This document shows positions 22,642-30,187 of a stretch of DNA of 64,000 nucleotides, piece by piece. Positions within the stretch are counted from its first letter, which is position 1. The number at the start of each line of letters is the position of its first letter. Where the stretch lies: the NCBI RefSeq assembly GCF_013343235.1, contig NZ_CP040094.1:7187001-7251000 (forward strand), written 5' to 3'. The position numbers and the translations under genes were made by a program. The notes beneath the pieces were generated by a model. It saw nothing but the letters and a program-made list of their open reading frames with translations. It was not told where the DNA came from and ran no database searches. This DNA is from Nostoc sp. TCL240-02. Lineage in GTDB: Bacteria; Cyanobacteriota; Cyanobacteriia; Cyanobacteriales; Nostocaceae.

Positions 22642-23127
22642 ATGAGTATCGTCACGAAAGCTATCGTGAATGCTGATGCAGAAGCTCGCTACCTCAGCCC
22701 TGGTGAATTGGATCGGATCAAATCCTTTGTTGCCAGTGGTGAACGCCGCGTGCGGATTGCTCAAATTTTGACAGAAAATCGTGAGCGGCTGGTTAAGCAA
22801 GCTGGCGATCAATTGTTCCAAAAGCGTCCTGATGTTGTGTCTCCTGGTGGTAACGCTTACGGTCAAGAATTGACTGCTACTTGCCTGCGTGACCTAGATT
22901 ACTACCTCCGCCTCGTTACCTACGGTATCGTTGCTGGTGATGTTACACCGATTGAAGAAATTGGTGTTATCGGTGCCCGTGAACTGTACAAGTCCTTGGG
23001 AACCCCTATTGATGGTGTTGCTGAAGGTATCCGTGGCCTGAAGAATGTAGCTACTACATTGCTGTCTGGTGATGATGCTTCTGAAGCTGGTACCTACTTC
23101 GACTACCTAGTTGGTGCCCTGCTATAG
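22642..23127 (+). CDS. apcA: Allophycocyanin alpha subunit
   Basis: ApcA is a bilin-binding subunit of the phycobilisome core. The start at 22642 ([20 protein letters not shown]) gives the standard 161 residues; an upstream in-frame TTG is not used. The chromophore Cys is in [19 protein letters not shown] (about residue 81). The C-terminus [17 protein letters not shown] is typical. It precedes apcB by 65 bases and both are surely cotranscribed. Confidence 0.98.
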   Translation: MSIVTKAIVNADAEARYLSPGELDRIKSFVASGERRVRIAQILTENRERLVKQAGDQLFQKRPDVVSPGGNAYGQELTATCLRDLDYYLRLVTYGIVAGDVTPIEEIGVIGARELYKSLGTPIDGVAEGIRGLKNVATTLLSGDDASEAGTYFDYLVGALL

Positions 23128-23192
23128 GGTGATGCTGTTTCCCTGCCGAAACAGAAGTATTGCAATACGGTTGGAAATAAGGAATTAACAAC

Positions 23193-23681
23193 ATGGCTCA
23201 AGACGCAATTACCGCTGTCATTAACTCCGCAGATGTTCAAGGTAAATACTTAGACAACTCTGCTTTAGAAAAACTAAAAGGCTACTTCGCTACTGGCGAA
23301 CTGCGGGTACGTGCTGCTAGCACCATCAGCGCTAACGCTGCTGCGATCGTCAAAGAAGCTGTAGCAAAATCTTTGCTATACTCTGACATCACCCGTCCCG
23401 GCGGCAACATGTACACAACCCGCCGTTATGCTGCTTGCATCCGCGATTTGGACTATTACCTCCGCTATGCCACCTACGCGATGTTAGCTGGCGATCCTTC
23501 CATTTTGGATGAGCGTGTATTAAATGGCTTGAAGGAAACCTACAACTCTTTAGGAGTTCCTGTTGGTGCTACCGTCCAAGCTATCCAATCCATCAAGGAA
23601 GTAACCGCTAGCTTGGTTGGTTCTGATGCTGGTAAGGAAATGGGCGTTTACTTAGACTATATCTCTTCTGGCTTAAGCTAA
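23193..23681 (+). CDS. apcB: Allophycocyanin beta subunit
   Basis: The 162-residue protein starts [20 protein letters not shown]. The chromophore Cys is in [20 protein letters not shown], the beta signature, and the Asn-rich site equivalent to the methylated Asn is in the segment [20 protein letters not shown] just before it. It forms the alpha/beta heterodimers of the allophycocyanin trimers with ApcA. A 223-base gap separates it from apcC. Confidence 0.98.
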   Translation: MAQDAITAVINSADVQGKYLDNSALEKLKGYFATGELRVRAASTISANAAAIVKEAVAKSLLYSDITRPGGNMYTTRRYAACIRDLDYYLRYATYAMLAGDPSILDERVLNGLKETYNSLGVPVGATVQAIQSIKEVTASLVGSDAGKEMGVYLDYISSGLS

Positions 23682-23904
23682 GAGCTAGTTTGCGCTTAAG
23701 AATTTAGGTGCGGCTTTATTAAGGTCTGGAAATCAACCGTGAGTGCTAGAACGTTATATTGCTTATCTTGGTAAATTATCAGTGATGAGTGTTGGTGGTC
23801 TAGTATTGATGTTTGATTTCCAGCCTTGGAATCATTAAAAGATTTGCACTCAAGATTTTGAGATAAAAAAAGTTTTCACAAAGTTTACAGGAGATTTTCA
23901 AAAT

Positions 23905-24111
23905 ATGTCCCGTTTGTTTAAAATTACTGCTCTAGTTCCCAGCCAAACCAGAATTCGTACCCAACGCGAACTGCAAAATACTTACTTTACTAAACTAGTT
24001 CCTTATGAGAACTGGTTCCGCGAACAGCAACGCATTCAAAAAGCAGGCGGCAAAATTATCAAAGTAGAACTGGCAACTGGTAAGCAAGGCGCTAATACTG
24101 GCTTGTCGTAA
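23905..24111 (+). CDS. apcC: Allophycocyanin small core linker (LC, ApcC)
   Basis: The 68-residue protein starts MSRLFKITALVPSQTRIRTQ and has the basic CpcD-like linker fold that sits inside the end trimers of core cylinders. Its size and place after apcB are standard. The gene is the last of the apc cluster and is followed after 34 bases by a terminator. Confidence 0.97.
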   Translation: MSRLFKITALVPSQTRIRTQRELQNTYFTKLVPYENWFREQQRIQKAGGKIIKVELATGKQGANTGLS

Positions 24112-24145
24112 TTTTGTAAATAGAATATTATTTTAGGGAATTGGT

Positions 24146-24171
24146 AAGAGGTTGAAAAAGACCTCTTTTTT
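24146..24171 (+). terminator. Terminator of the apc operon
   Basis: AAGAGGT and ACCTCTT form a 7-bp stem with an 8-base loop, followed by a T-run. It is an intrinsic terminator 34 bases after the apcC stop. Confidence 0.85.
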
Positions 24172-24294
24172 GTTGAGAATTGATAGTATAAAAAATCTGT
24201 TAATTACAGCAATTTTCGATTAAGCCCGCCACAAAAATGAATCGCAAAATAAAGCCCAGTATTGGTTTTGGTACTTTTATTTGTGGCACGTTTA

Positions 24295-25486
24295 AGTAGG
24301 TGGGCGGGGAAAAACCAAAATATGTAAGAATAAGTAAATATGGAGAAAATATTAAAGCAGGTATAAAATGTGGGAGCGCGTCTAAGAGTATTTCTGACCC
24401 GTGAAGAAGATCGAACCTTATTTGAGTTGAGGGCAGCAACAACGGTGTCGCAGAAAGTAAAAGATCGAGCCTTAGTAGTCAGATTAAATTCTCAAGGATG
24501 GTATATCGAAAAAATAGCAGCCCATTTTAATTGGACAGACCAAACAGTAAGGGAAACGCTTCATAAGTGGGAAAAAAAAGGTTTAGGAGGACTATGGGAT
24601 GCTCCGGGTAGAGTCGGAATAACAAAGTGGAAAGAAGAGGATATTGTTTATTTAGAAGAATGCCTTAAAGCCGAGCCACGCACATACCACGCACATATAA
24701 TAGTCGGCAATTAGCAAAAAAGCTGGAGAACGAAAGAAATATTAAGTTGAGTCCCGACAGAATTAGAAGGGTACTCAAAAAAAGGGGATTAACTGGAAAA
24801 GAGCCAGAATTAGTCACAGAAAAAAGCAAGATCCTGTAATACGAAAGCTCAAACAGGCAGACCTTGAAATGCTAGAGCTAGCTGCTGCTGGCGAGATAGA
24901 CCTGAAATATTTAGATGAATCAGGCTTTTGTATGTGGTGTACGCCCGGTTATACATATTACCCAGTAGGAGAACAAAAGCGCTTAGAACAAAGTAAACGA
25001 CGTGGCAGAAGATTGAGTATTCTTGGCTTGTTTCAACCATTAGTAAGTTTTATTTATGGCTTAGTTATTGGCAGCATAAAGAGTGAATCTTAGATCAATA
25101 TCATGGAAAATGAGGCTATCCAGGCAGAACAAGAAATCAAGGCTACTGGACGTATAAGAGTCATAGTTCAAGATAATGGTTCCATACATAAATCTCTTGA
25201 TGTACAAGAATATTGGACTCAGTGGGAACAGATGGGGTTATATATTTTCTTTCTACCTGCATATTGTTCAGAGATGAATAGAATTGAGCTAGAGTGGCAA
25301 CAACTCAAAAAACATGAAATTTCTGGGCAGATGTTTGATGATGAATTAGACCTAGCTTATGCAGTTATTAATGGGATAGAAGCTAGAGGAGAACGAAATA
25401 ATTACGGTACAGAACGCTTCAAATTCAACAATCATCTTTCTTCTAACATTGCTTTACATATATTGGTTTTTCCACGCCCACCTACT
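24295..25486 (+). mobile_element. Decayed IS630-family insertion sequence, about 1.19 kb
   Basis: Nearly identical 36-base inverted repeats mark the ends (24292-24327 and 25454-25489, differing at two or three positions; both include TTAAGTAGGTGGGCG). The outermost bases include TA on each side, as expected for the TA target duplication of the IS630/Tc1-mariner group. The transposase inside is broken. Its length is typical of the family. It landed between the apc terminator and the EVE-like gene. Confidence 0.88.
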
Positions 25487-25489
25487 TAA
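24370..25489 (+). pseudogene. IS630 transposase, broken by frameshifts and a stop
   Basis: Three consecutive pieces give the whole transposase: helix-turn-helix part (24370-24714, VRETLHKWEKKGLGGLWDAP), a middle part (24869-25093) with DLKYLDESGFCMWCTPGYTY, holding the first catalytic Asp, and a last part (25103-25489) with VQDNGSIHKS and FFLPAYCSEMNRIELEWQQL, holding the other two acidic residues. The first piece leaves frame near 24700, and a TAG stop at 25091-25093 separates the second and third. In TNPase terms all DDE residues survive but not in one frame, so the element cannot move by itself. Confidence 0.85.
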
Positions 25490-25527
25490 TTGTAATTTGC
25501 TGTAAGTCATATAGAAACAAAGTACTC

Positions 25528-26031
25528 TTAATCAAACTTGTTAGCCTTCTTAAAGTACTTCTTCCACTCACCATCTAGGGCAGCTTCGTACTGAGAACCT
25601 AGTTCTTGTCCACTTCCGTACCTAACAAGATTGACTCCCTGCATAGTTGGTAATTTTAGTAGATAGCTATCTTCTAAAGGATTATTAAGACTCACAAACT
25701 CATCTAGCCTTATTGATACAGTAGGGCAGTTCCCAAAAAAATGTTGAGTATAGGCATCAGAATAATTATGATATTGAGGAAGTAGAAATTCATTCAAACG
25801 GTGTTCAGCAGGTTCAGTCTTGATTACTTCTCCTGCCACAATGAAGCCACGTTTTCCGTTTCCAGTTTTTTTCAAGTAGGCTTTATCTCCAACCTTAATT
25901 GATTTGACCTGACCCGCACTCCAAGTGATATAATAGTCCCCTTCATTTTTGATATCATCAAGTGCTTCTTCAATATAGGTAGGAATATTAACATCAATAT
26001 CTGGATTTGCTAAGAAAATACGTGTTGGCAT
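25528..26031 (-). CDS. EVE/PUA-like domain protein
   Basis: The 167-residue protein has a pattern that resembles the EVE fold: an N-terminal strand ending RIFLANPDID, then YYITWSAGQVKSIKVGDKAY and LKKTGNGKRGFIVAGEVIKT, where the aromatic pocket that reads modified bases would be formed. EVE domains often sense modified DNA or RNA bases in restriction-like systems. No nuclease or ATPase partner is adjacent, so this may be a solo reader or an antitoxin-like protein. The call rests on pattern only, with moderate certainty. Confidence 0.5.
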   Translation of the reverse strand: MPTRIFLANPDIDVNIPTYIEEALDDIKNEGDYYITWSAGQVKSIKVGDKAYLKKTGNGKRGFIVAGEVIKTEPAEHRLNEFLLPQYHNYSDAYTQHFFGNCPTVSIRLDEFVSLNNPLEDSYLLKLPTMQGVNLVRYGSGQELGSQYEAALDGEWKKYFKKANKFD

Positions 26032-26269
26032 GATTGTGCTGCACCTAGATTAGTACAAGGGTTATGAATTTACATGAAAAGTATATAATTAGCTTTTATA
26101 ATTATAGATATCTTTTGTATACTTCCGTACATGTACCCTGTTTCAGATAAATATCCAGAATTTATCAAGATGTTATTTCATTTTGGGTAATAGATGGAAA
26201 ACTTCTATTTCAGAAAATTGGACTATCGCAAAGTTTATGAATCTACAGCTATGGGTGATAAAAATTAAA

Positions 26270-26295
26270 AAAGAGGTCTAATACCAGACCTCTTT
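26270..26295 (-). terminator. Bidirectional hairpin terminator
   Basis: AAAGAGGTCT and AGACCTCTTT form a 10-bp stem with a six-base loop, with T-runs on both strands. It lies 27 bases after the stop of the oxygenase gene. The stem sequence resembles the apc terminator. Confidence 0.8.
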
Positions 26296-26322
26296 CTTTT
26301 TTGTTGCTTGTATTCCTGAAAA

Positions 26323-27336
26323 TTAAGAGTTGAACATTTCTACAAGGCGATACCCGCGAGTATATAGCGGAACTGGAGCGCCAGAATTCTGTTTTCTCCT
26401 GGCTTGTTCACAACTTTCATCAAACACAATTAGCGTTTCTTGACCAACTTTCAGCCAGTCTTCATAAGGCACGCTCATATCTTCTTCAACACCACCAAGA
26501 CTAGGTGCTACCATTACCCGGTAGGCTTCATTGAATTTCCTCCGAAACCGGAAATCTACAGAAATTCTTAGACCTTCAGTTTTCCTTCTTACTGTTTGGT
26601 GCAATCCACGGGCATCATTAAAGTACATCGTGCCATGTTGCAGTTGTGCTTCTGTATAGGAGACAACCATTGGAACATCCCGACCTTCATCGAAGTCTGA
26701 CATCACTTGCATAGACTGTAGTTCAATCTCGCGGGGCATCTCACCTGCTTCAATGGTTATATTATCGATGTCGCCAAATAGTGGCAGAACTACTACAGTC
26801 GCATCAGCAGCAACACCTGCCCAGACATCGCTATGGCATTTTGAGCTAGCGAAGGGCAAACTCAATTTTTTTGCATCAGTTTTACCATAAACCATACGGA
26901 GATTTACTGGTAAATCCACTGCATCAATCAGGTCATTTGCTCCTAGTTGGTAAAAAGCGTCAGCTACGCTTTTTTGAAAAAGGTTAAATGTGAGAGTGTG
27001 TTCTCGCTTGGGCATCAAAAGACCAGTGCCGGTGTAGTTTGGTAATGTATTTCTTGCTTCTAGTAGTCGTTCAAGCATTTCAGCTTCTGAAAGAATGATG
27101 GGACTATTCAGACATGCTGAAATATAACCCGCAGCAGCAATGCGGATCTGCTGGAACAACTCAGGCTTTAATGTGTGTTCAAACAGTAATCGATACTGTC
27201 GCCTTGTAGCAATTTTATCAGCAAGCTCATCAAAGAGTCGATCGCCAAGTTGAGAGAATGCGATCGCACGGTCATATTCTACGCGATCGCCCACTACTGA
27301 CTTGGCTAACAGTTCTTCTAACATAATTTCTTCCAA
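26323..27336 (-). CDS. Fe(II)/2-oxoglutarate-dependent oxygenase-like protein
   Basis: The 337-residue protein contains a credible facial triad: HSD (His168, Asp170 in SSKCHSDVWAG) and His246 (DARGLHQTVRRK), with Arg257 (GLRISVDFRFRR) 11 residues later, where 2-oxoglutarate is normally held. Enzymes of this class hydroxylate, desaturate or otherwise oxidise small molecules. It has a preceding helical region of about 150 residues. I cannot name the substrate; similarity to StrG-like biosynthetic oxygenases is possible but not checked. It is divergent from the methyltransferase/diiron oxidase pair across 486 bases, suggesting shared control. Start at 27336 has a GGAAG ribosome site; Met5 is an alternative. 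Confidence 0.65.
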   Translation of the reverse strand: MEEIMLEELLAKSVVGDRVEYDRAIAFSQLGDRLFDELADKIATRRQYRLLFEHTLKPELFQQIRIAAAGYISACLNSPIILSEAEMLERLLEARNTLPNYTGTGLLMPKREHTLTFNLFQKSVADAFYQLGANDLIDAVDLPVNLRMVYGKTDAKKLSLPFASSKCHSDVWAGVAADATVVVLPLFGDIDNITIEAGEMPREIELQSMQVMSDFDEGRDVPMVVSYTEAQLQHGTMYFNDARGLHQTVRRKTEGLRISVDFRFRRKFNEAYRVMVAPSLGGVEEDMSVPYEDWLKVGQETLIVFDESCEQARRKQNSGAPVPLYTRGYRLVEMFNS

Positions 27337-27822
27337 GGTTATTCTAAATTATTTAAATCACTAATACATCCAAAGCCATTTCGTTTTTAAAACGAATCTG
27401 ACTATTACAACTTAACAAGATTATTGTCCTTATACTTCGTAAAATATACTGTTTACTTTCTAGTGTTTATCTTGATTTAAAGAGTTTATCTTAACCTTAT
27501 TAGTAAAGTACATGTAAAGTTAAAGTTTAAGCCTCAACATATTTATATGTAAAGTAGCTATTAACTAAGTATTTTGAAAACTTCATGAAGCCTGATTATA
27601 TTAATGTTTTTATATTTAAAGAAATTAAGAAGTTAAAAATATTTCAGTTAGATTTTATCTTGAAACCTATCTTTTTTACGCAAAATTAACCATAAAGAAA
27701 AAATCAGTAAGATCAACATTAGCATTATTTTAGGTAAAGGTTACAACATATATAGTATTAAATTATTATAAATTCCGATTGATTAAAACCAACATAACTC
27801 TAATATAAATAGATAGTTAAAA
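27337..27822. promoter_or_regulatory. Divergent promoter region of the oxygenase and methyltransferase/HDO genes
   Basis: The 486-base AT-rich region must contain promoters for both directions. It contains the perfect palindrome described separately at 27380-27396. No clear Shine-Dalgarno is found in front of the methyltransferase. No gene is seen inside. Confidence 0.6.
27380..27396. promoter_or_regulatory. Palindromic candidate operator
   Basis: TTCGTTTT-T-AAAACGAA is a perfect 8-bp inverted repeat with a single central base, 43 bases upstream of the oxygenase start codon. It has the form of a dimeric repressor or activator site. No cognate regulator gene is adjacent except the kinase pathway downstream. 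Confidence 0.5.
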
Positions 27823-28590
27823 ATGTCAAATAATCACAAAGACGCAACTATAAGCTTATACAATCGCACAGCATCAGACTGGATTAGAGGAGAACCTAGT
27901 TCGCTCTCAGACTTTACAGCACGTCCTTTTGTACTAGAACTTTGTGAGCCTGTTCGTGGGTTGCGAGTACTTGATATAGGTTGCGGAGAAGGTTATTGCA
28001 GTCGAGAATTACGCCGACGTGGTGCTGCACAAATACATGGAATAGATATTTCCCAAGGCATGATTGAAGCCGCAAAGTTGCAAGAAGTCGAAGATGCTTT
28101 GTGTATTAGCTATGAAGTAGGATGTGCTACCAATCTCAAGCAGTTTGATGATGGTGAAATTGACTTAGTTGTTGCAGTATTTCTATTTAACTATTTGACA
28201 ATTTCCCAGACCCAAGAATGCATTGCAGAAGTTGCACGCATTCTTCGTCCGGGCGGTCGATTTGTATTCAGCGTTCCCCATCCATCTTTTCCATATATGC
28301 GGGAGGCAGCATATCCGTTTTATTTTCAAGTTGAGGGTGCAGGCTACTTCAGTAAGCGAGATCAGCAGTTTCCTGGTCGTATTTGGAAACGAGATGGCTC
28401 TTGGTTAAATGTCCAATTGATTCACAAAACTCTTGAAGATTACTTTAATGCCCTTAGAATTGCTGGCTTTAATACCATGCCAATTTTACAAGAATTGTGT
28501 GTAACTCCAGAACATATCGCAGTAGACGAATCATTTTTTAGCCCCTTACTTGACCAACCACTCCATCTAGCCCTACAAATATCACGATGA
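27823..28590 (+). CDS. Class I SAM-dependent methyltransferase
   Basis: The 255-residue protein has the class I core: VLDIGCGEGYCSRELRRRGA (motif I, about residue 50), then IHGIDISQGMIEAAKL, and ARILRPGGRFVFSVPHPSF. The N-terminal part (YNRTASDWIRGEP) resembles small-molecule methyltransferases of the UbiE type. It overlaps the next gene by four bases (ATGA), so it is translated with the diiron oxidase and probably acts on the same substrate or product. The substrate is unknown. Confidence 0.82.
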   Translation: MSNNHKDATISLYNRTASDWIRGEPSSLSDFTARPFVLELCEPVRGLRVLDIGCGEGYCSRELRRRGAAQIHGIDISQGMIEAAKLQEVEDALCISYEVGCATNLKQFDDGEIDLVVAVFLFNYLTISQTQECIAEVARILRPGGRFVFSVPHPSFPYMREAAYPFYFQVEGAGYFSKRDQQFPGRIWKRDGSWLNVQLIHKTLEDYFNALRIAGFNTMPILQELCVTPEHIAVDESFFSPLLDQPLHLALQISR

Positions 28591-29321
28591 TACAGACATC
28601 TTCTTTACTAATAAATTCCTTCCGTGAAATAACGGTTAATCATCCTCTATGGAGCCATGAATTCCTAATTCGCTGTCGGGCTGGAAATTTATTTTTACCA
28701 GACGTACAGATACTAGCTGTTCAGATGTACAAATTCTCCAAACAATTTAATCGGATATTAGCCAGTATCTTATCTTGTTGCGAAGATGAAAGTAGCCAGT
28801 TAGTCATCTTAGAAAACCTATTTGACGAAATGGGACAGGGAGATATAACTCAGTCCCACCCAGAATTGTTTCGTCAATTTACCCGCGCCCTTGGTATCGA
28901 CGACGAAACTTTGGCAGCACTACCCACTGCACCTGAAACTCGTGCCCTGATTGAAACTTACTTGCAGATACCACATAAATATGGCTACTTAGCTGCACTG
29001 GGTGCTGTCTGTTATGCTTCCGAAGGGATTGTTAGCTCACTCTACACGCAACTATATAAAGGAATCATTGGTGCTGCTCCCTTACCCAAAGAAGCCCTGA
29101 TCTTTTTTGAAGTCCATATTGATGTAGATGATAGTCATGCAGCAAAGCTAGCAGCAGTGATTGAACCTCGAATTACCATGAATGAGGAGGATATCAAGGT
29201 AAAACTGGCTATTGTAGAAGCTATGGATGCGCGTGTCCAATTTTTTAATGGAATTCAGCGTCAAATCTCTAAATACAGCTTGTATTCTGATTCATGGGTG
29301 CATTTTGATGCATTGCTGTAG
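28587..29321 (+). CDS. Haem-oxygenase-like diiron oxidase (HDO), CADD-like
   Basis: The 244-residue protein fits the HDO superfamily (relatives: CADD, UndA, BesC, SznF). Candidate metal ligands: Glu81 (NLFDEMGQG), His91 (TQSHPEL), Glu146 (CYASEGIV), His177, Asp181 and His184 (FFEVHIDVDDSHA). The His-x3-Asp-x2-His spacing and the six-ligand order equal those known for CADD. Such enzymes activate O2 at a labile Fe2 site and do N-oxygenation, fragmentation or oxidative amination. The translational overlap with the methyltransferase is strong evidence of a joint pathway. The exact reaction cannot be predicted. Confidence 0.8.
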   Translation: MIQTSSLLINSFREITVNHPLWSHEFLIRCRAGNLFLPDVQILAVQMYKFSKQFNRILASILSCCEDESSQLVILENLFDEMGQGDITQSHPELFRQFTRALGIDDETLAALPTAPETRALIETYLQIPHKYGYLAALGAVCYASEGIVSSLYTQLYKGIIGAAPLPKEALIFFEVHIDVDDSHAAKLAAVIEPRITMNEEDIKVKLAIVEAMDARVQFFNGIQRQISKYSLYSDSWVHFDALL

Positions 29322-29625
29322 TATTGTGTCAAGTTTAAATTGATGGGTAAACAAGTTTGTAGTAAGCACTAAAGTCCTTACTACAAATCCTCAAAACTAG
29401 CTAGGCAAAGCAACCAGTGAAAATACGGTTGTAACAATAAGGATTTGTAGCATTAAAATACAAACAGTTTTACTTGTTGTTTTGGGATTTTAAATCTAAA
29501 ATAAAACATTTTCAAACTATAACTACAGAAAATTATGCAATTTAAATAACCTTTTTAAGAAATTAGTTGTCGAGTCTTGGGCAAATTCACAAAGCAAAAT
29601 TAGGTGCAGTCATCAGGAGGCTTCC
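29322..29625. other. Gap between the HDO and H-NOX genes
   Basis: It contains a dispersed palindrome at 29356-29387 and, at its end, a good ribosome-binding site (AGGAGG at 29616-29621) for H-NOX. The gap suggests separate transcription of the sensor pair. Confidence 0.55.
29356..29387. repeat. Palindromic repeat of a Nostoc dispersed type
   Basis: TTTGTAGTAAG and CTTACTACAAA form an 11-bp stem around CACTAAAGTC, extendable after one mismatch. Such TTTGTAGTAAGGACTTTAG-like palindromes are scattered in Nostoc genomes from memory. Here it sits 35 bases after the HDO stop and could also end its transcript. Confidence 0.6.
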
Positions 29626-30177
29626 ATGTACGGTTTAGTGAACAAGGCGATTCAAGACATGGTGTGCAGTCGCTTTGGCGAAGAGACTTGGAAACAAATT
29701 AAGCACAAGGCAGAGGTGGACGTAGATGTTTTCCTCAGTATGGAAGGCTATCCCGATTACATCACCCACAAGTTGGTAAAAGCTGCTAGTGTCGTTCTAA
29801 GTTTATCTCCCAAACAGATTATGCAAGCCTTTGGAGAATTCTGGGTTCAGTACACAGCCCAAGAAGGCTATGGTGAAATGATGGATATGAGTGGAGATAC
29901 ATTGCCTGAGTTTTTAGAAAACCTCGATAATCTTCATGCTCGTGTAGGAGTTAGCTTTCCTAAACTCCAGCCCCCATCATTTGAATGTACTGATATGGAG
30001 GAAAATTCTCTGAGCTTACACTATCGTTCTGATAGAGAAGGGCTGACTCCAATGGTTATTGGTCTAATCCAAGGATTGGGAACAAGGTTTGATACAGAAG
30101 TTCATATTACCCAAACTCAGAATCGGGATGAAGGTGCTGAACATGATGAATTTTTAGTGATTTATAAACCAAATTGA
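29626..30177 (+). CDS. H-NOX haem protein (NO/CO/O2 sensor)
   Basis: H-NOX domains bind haem and sense nitric oxide or O2. The 183-residue protein starts MYGLVNKAIQDMVCSRFG and carries the key residues: proximal His104 (NLHARVGVSFP), the haem-propionate motif YRSDR (133-137), the Pro-rich kink KLQPPSF, and Trp73 in FGEFWVQYTA, the distal Trp position described for a Nostoc H-NOX (Trp74 there). It is 10 bases upstream of a histidine kinase, the usual pair. It probably controls that kinase by direct contact. Confidence 0.95.
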   Translation: MYGLVNKAIQDMVCSRFGEETWKQIKHKAEVDVDVFLSMEGYPDYITHKLVKAASVVLSLSPKQIMQAFGEFWVQYTAQEGYGEMMDMSGDTLPEFLENLDNLHARVGVSFPKLQPPSFECTDMEENSLSLHYRSDREGLTPMVIGLIQGLGTRFDTEVHITQTQNRDEGAEHDEFLVIYKPN

Positions 30178-30187
30178 GTGTAGCAGC

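Noticed and set aside
24203..25506. Outer inverted words TTACAGCAA at both sides of the IS630 copy as the real ends
   Set aside because: Only about ten bases match and the long 36-base repeats further in give a better fit with TA target sites.
26323..29321. A complete known biosynthetic gene cluster
   Set aside because: No core synthase (NRPS, PKS, RiPP precursor) is present; only tailoring-type enzymes are seen.
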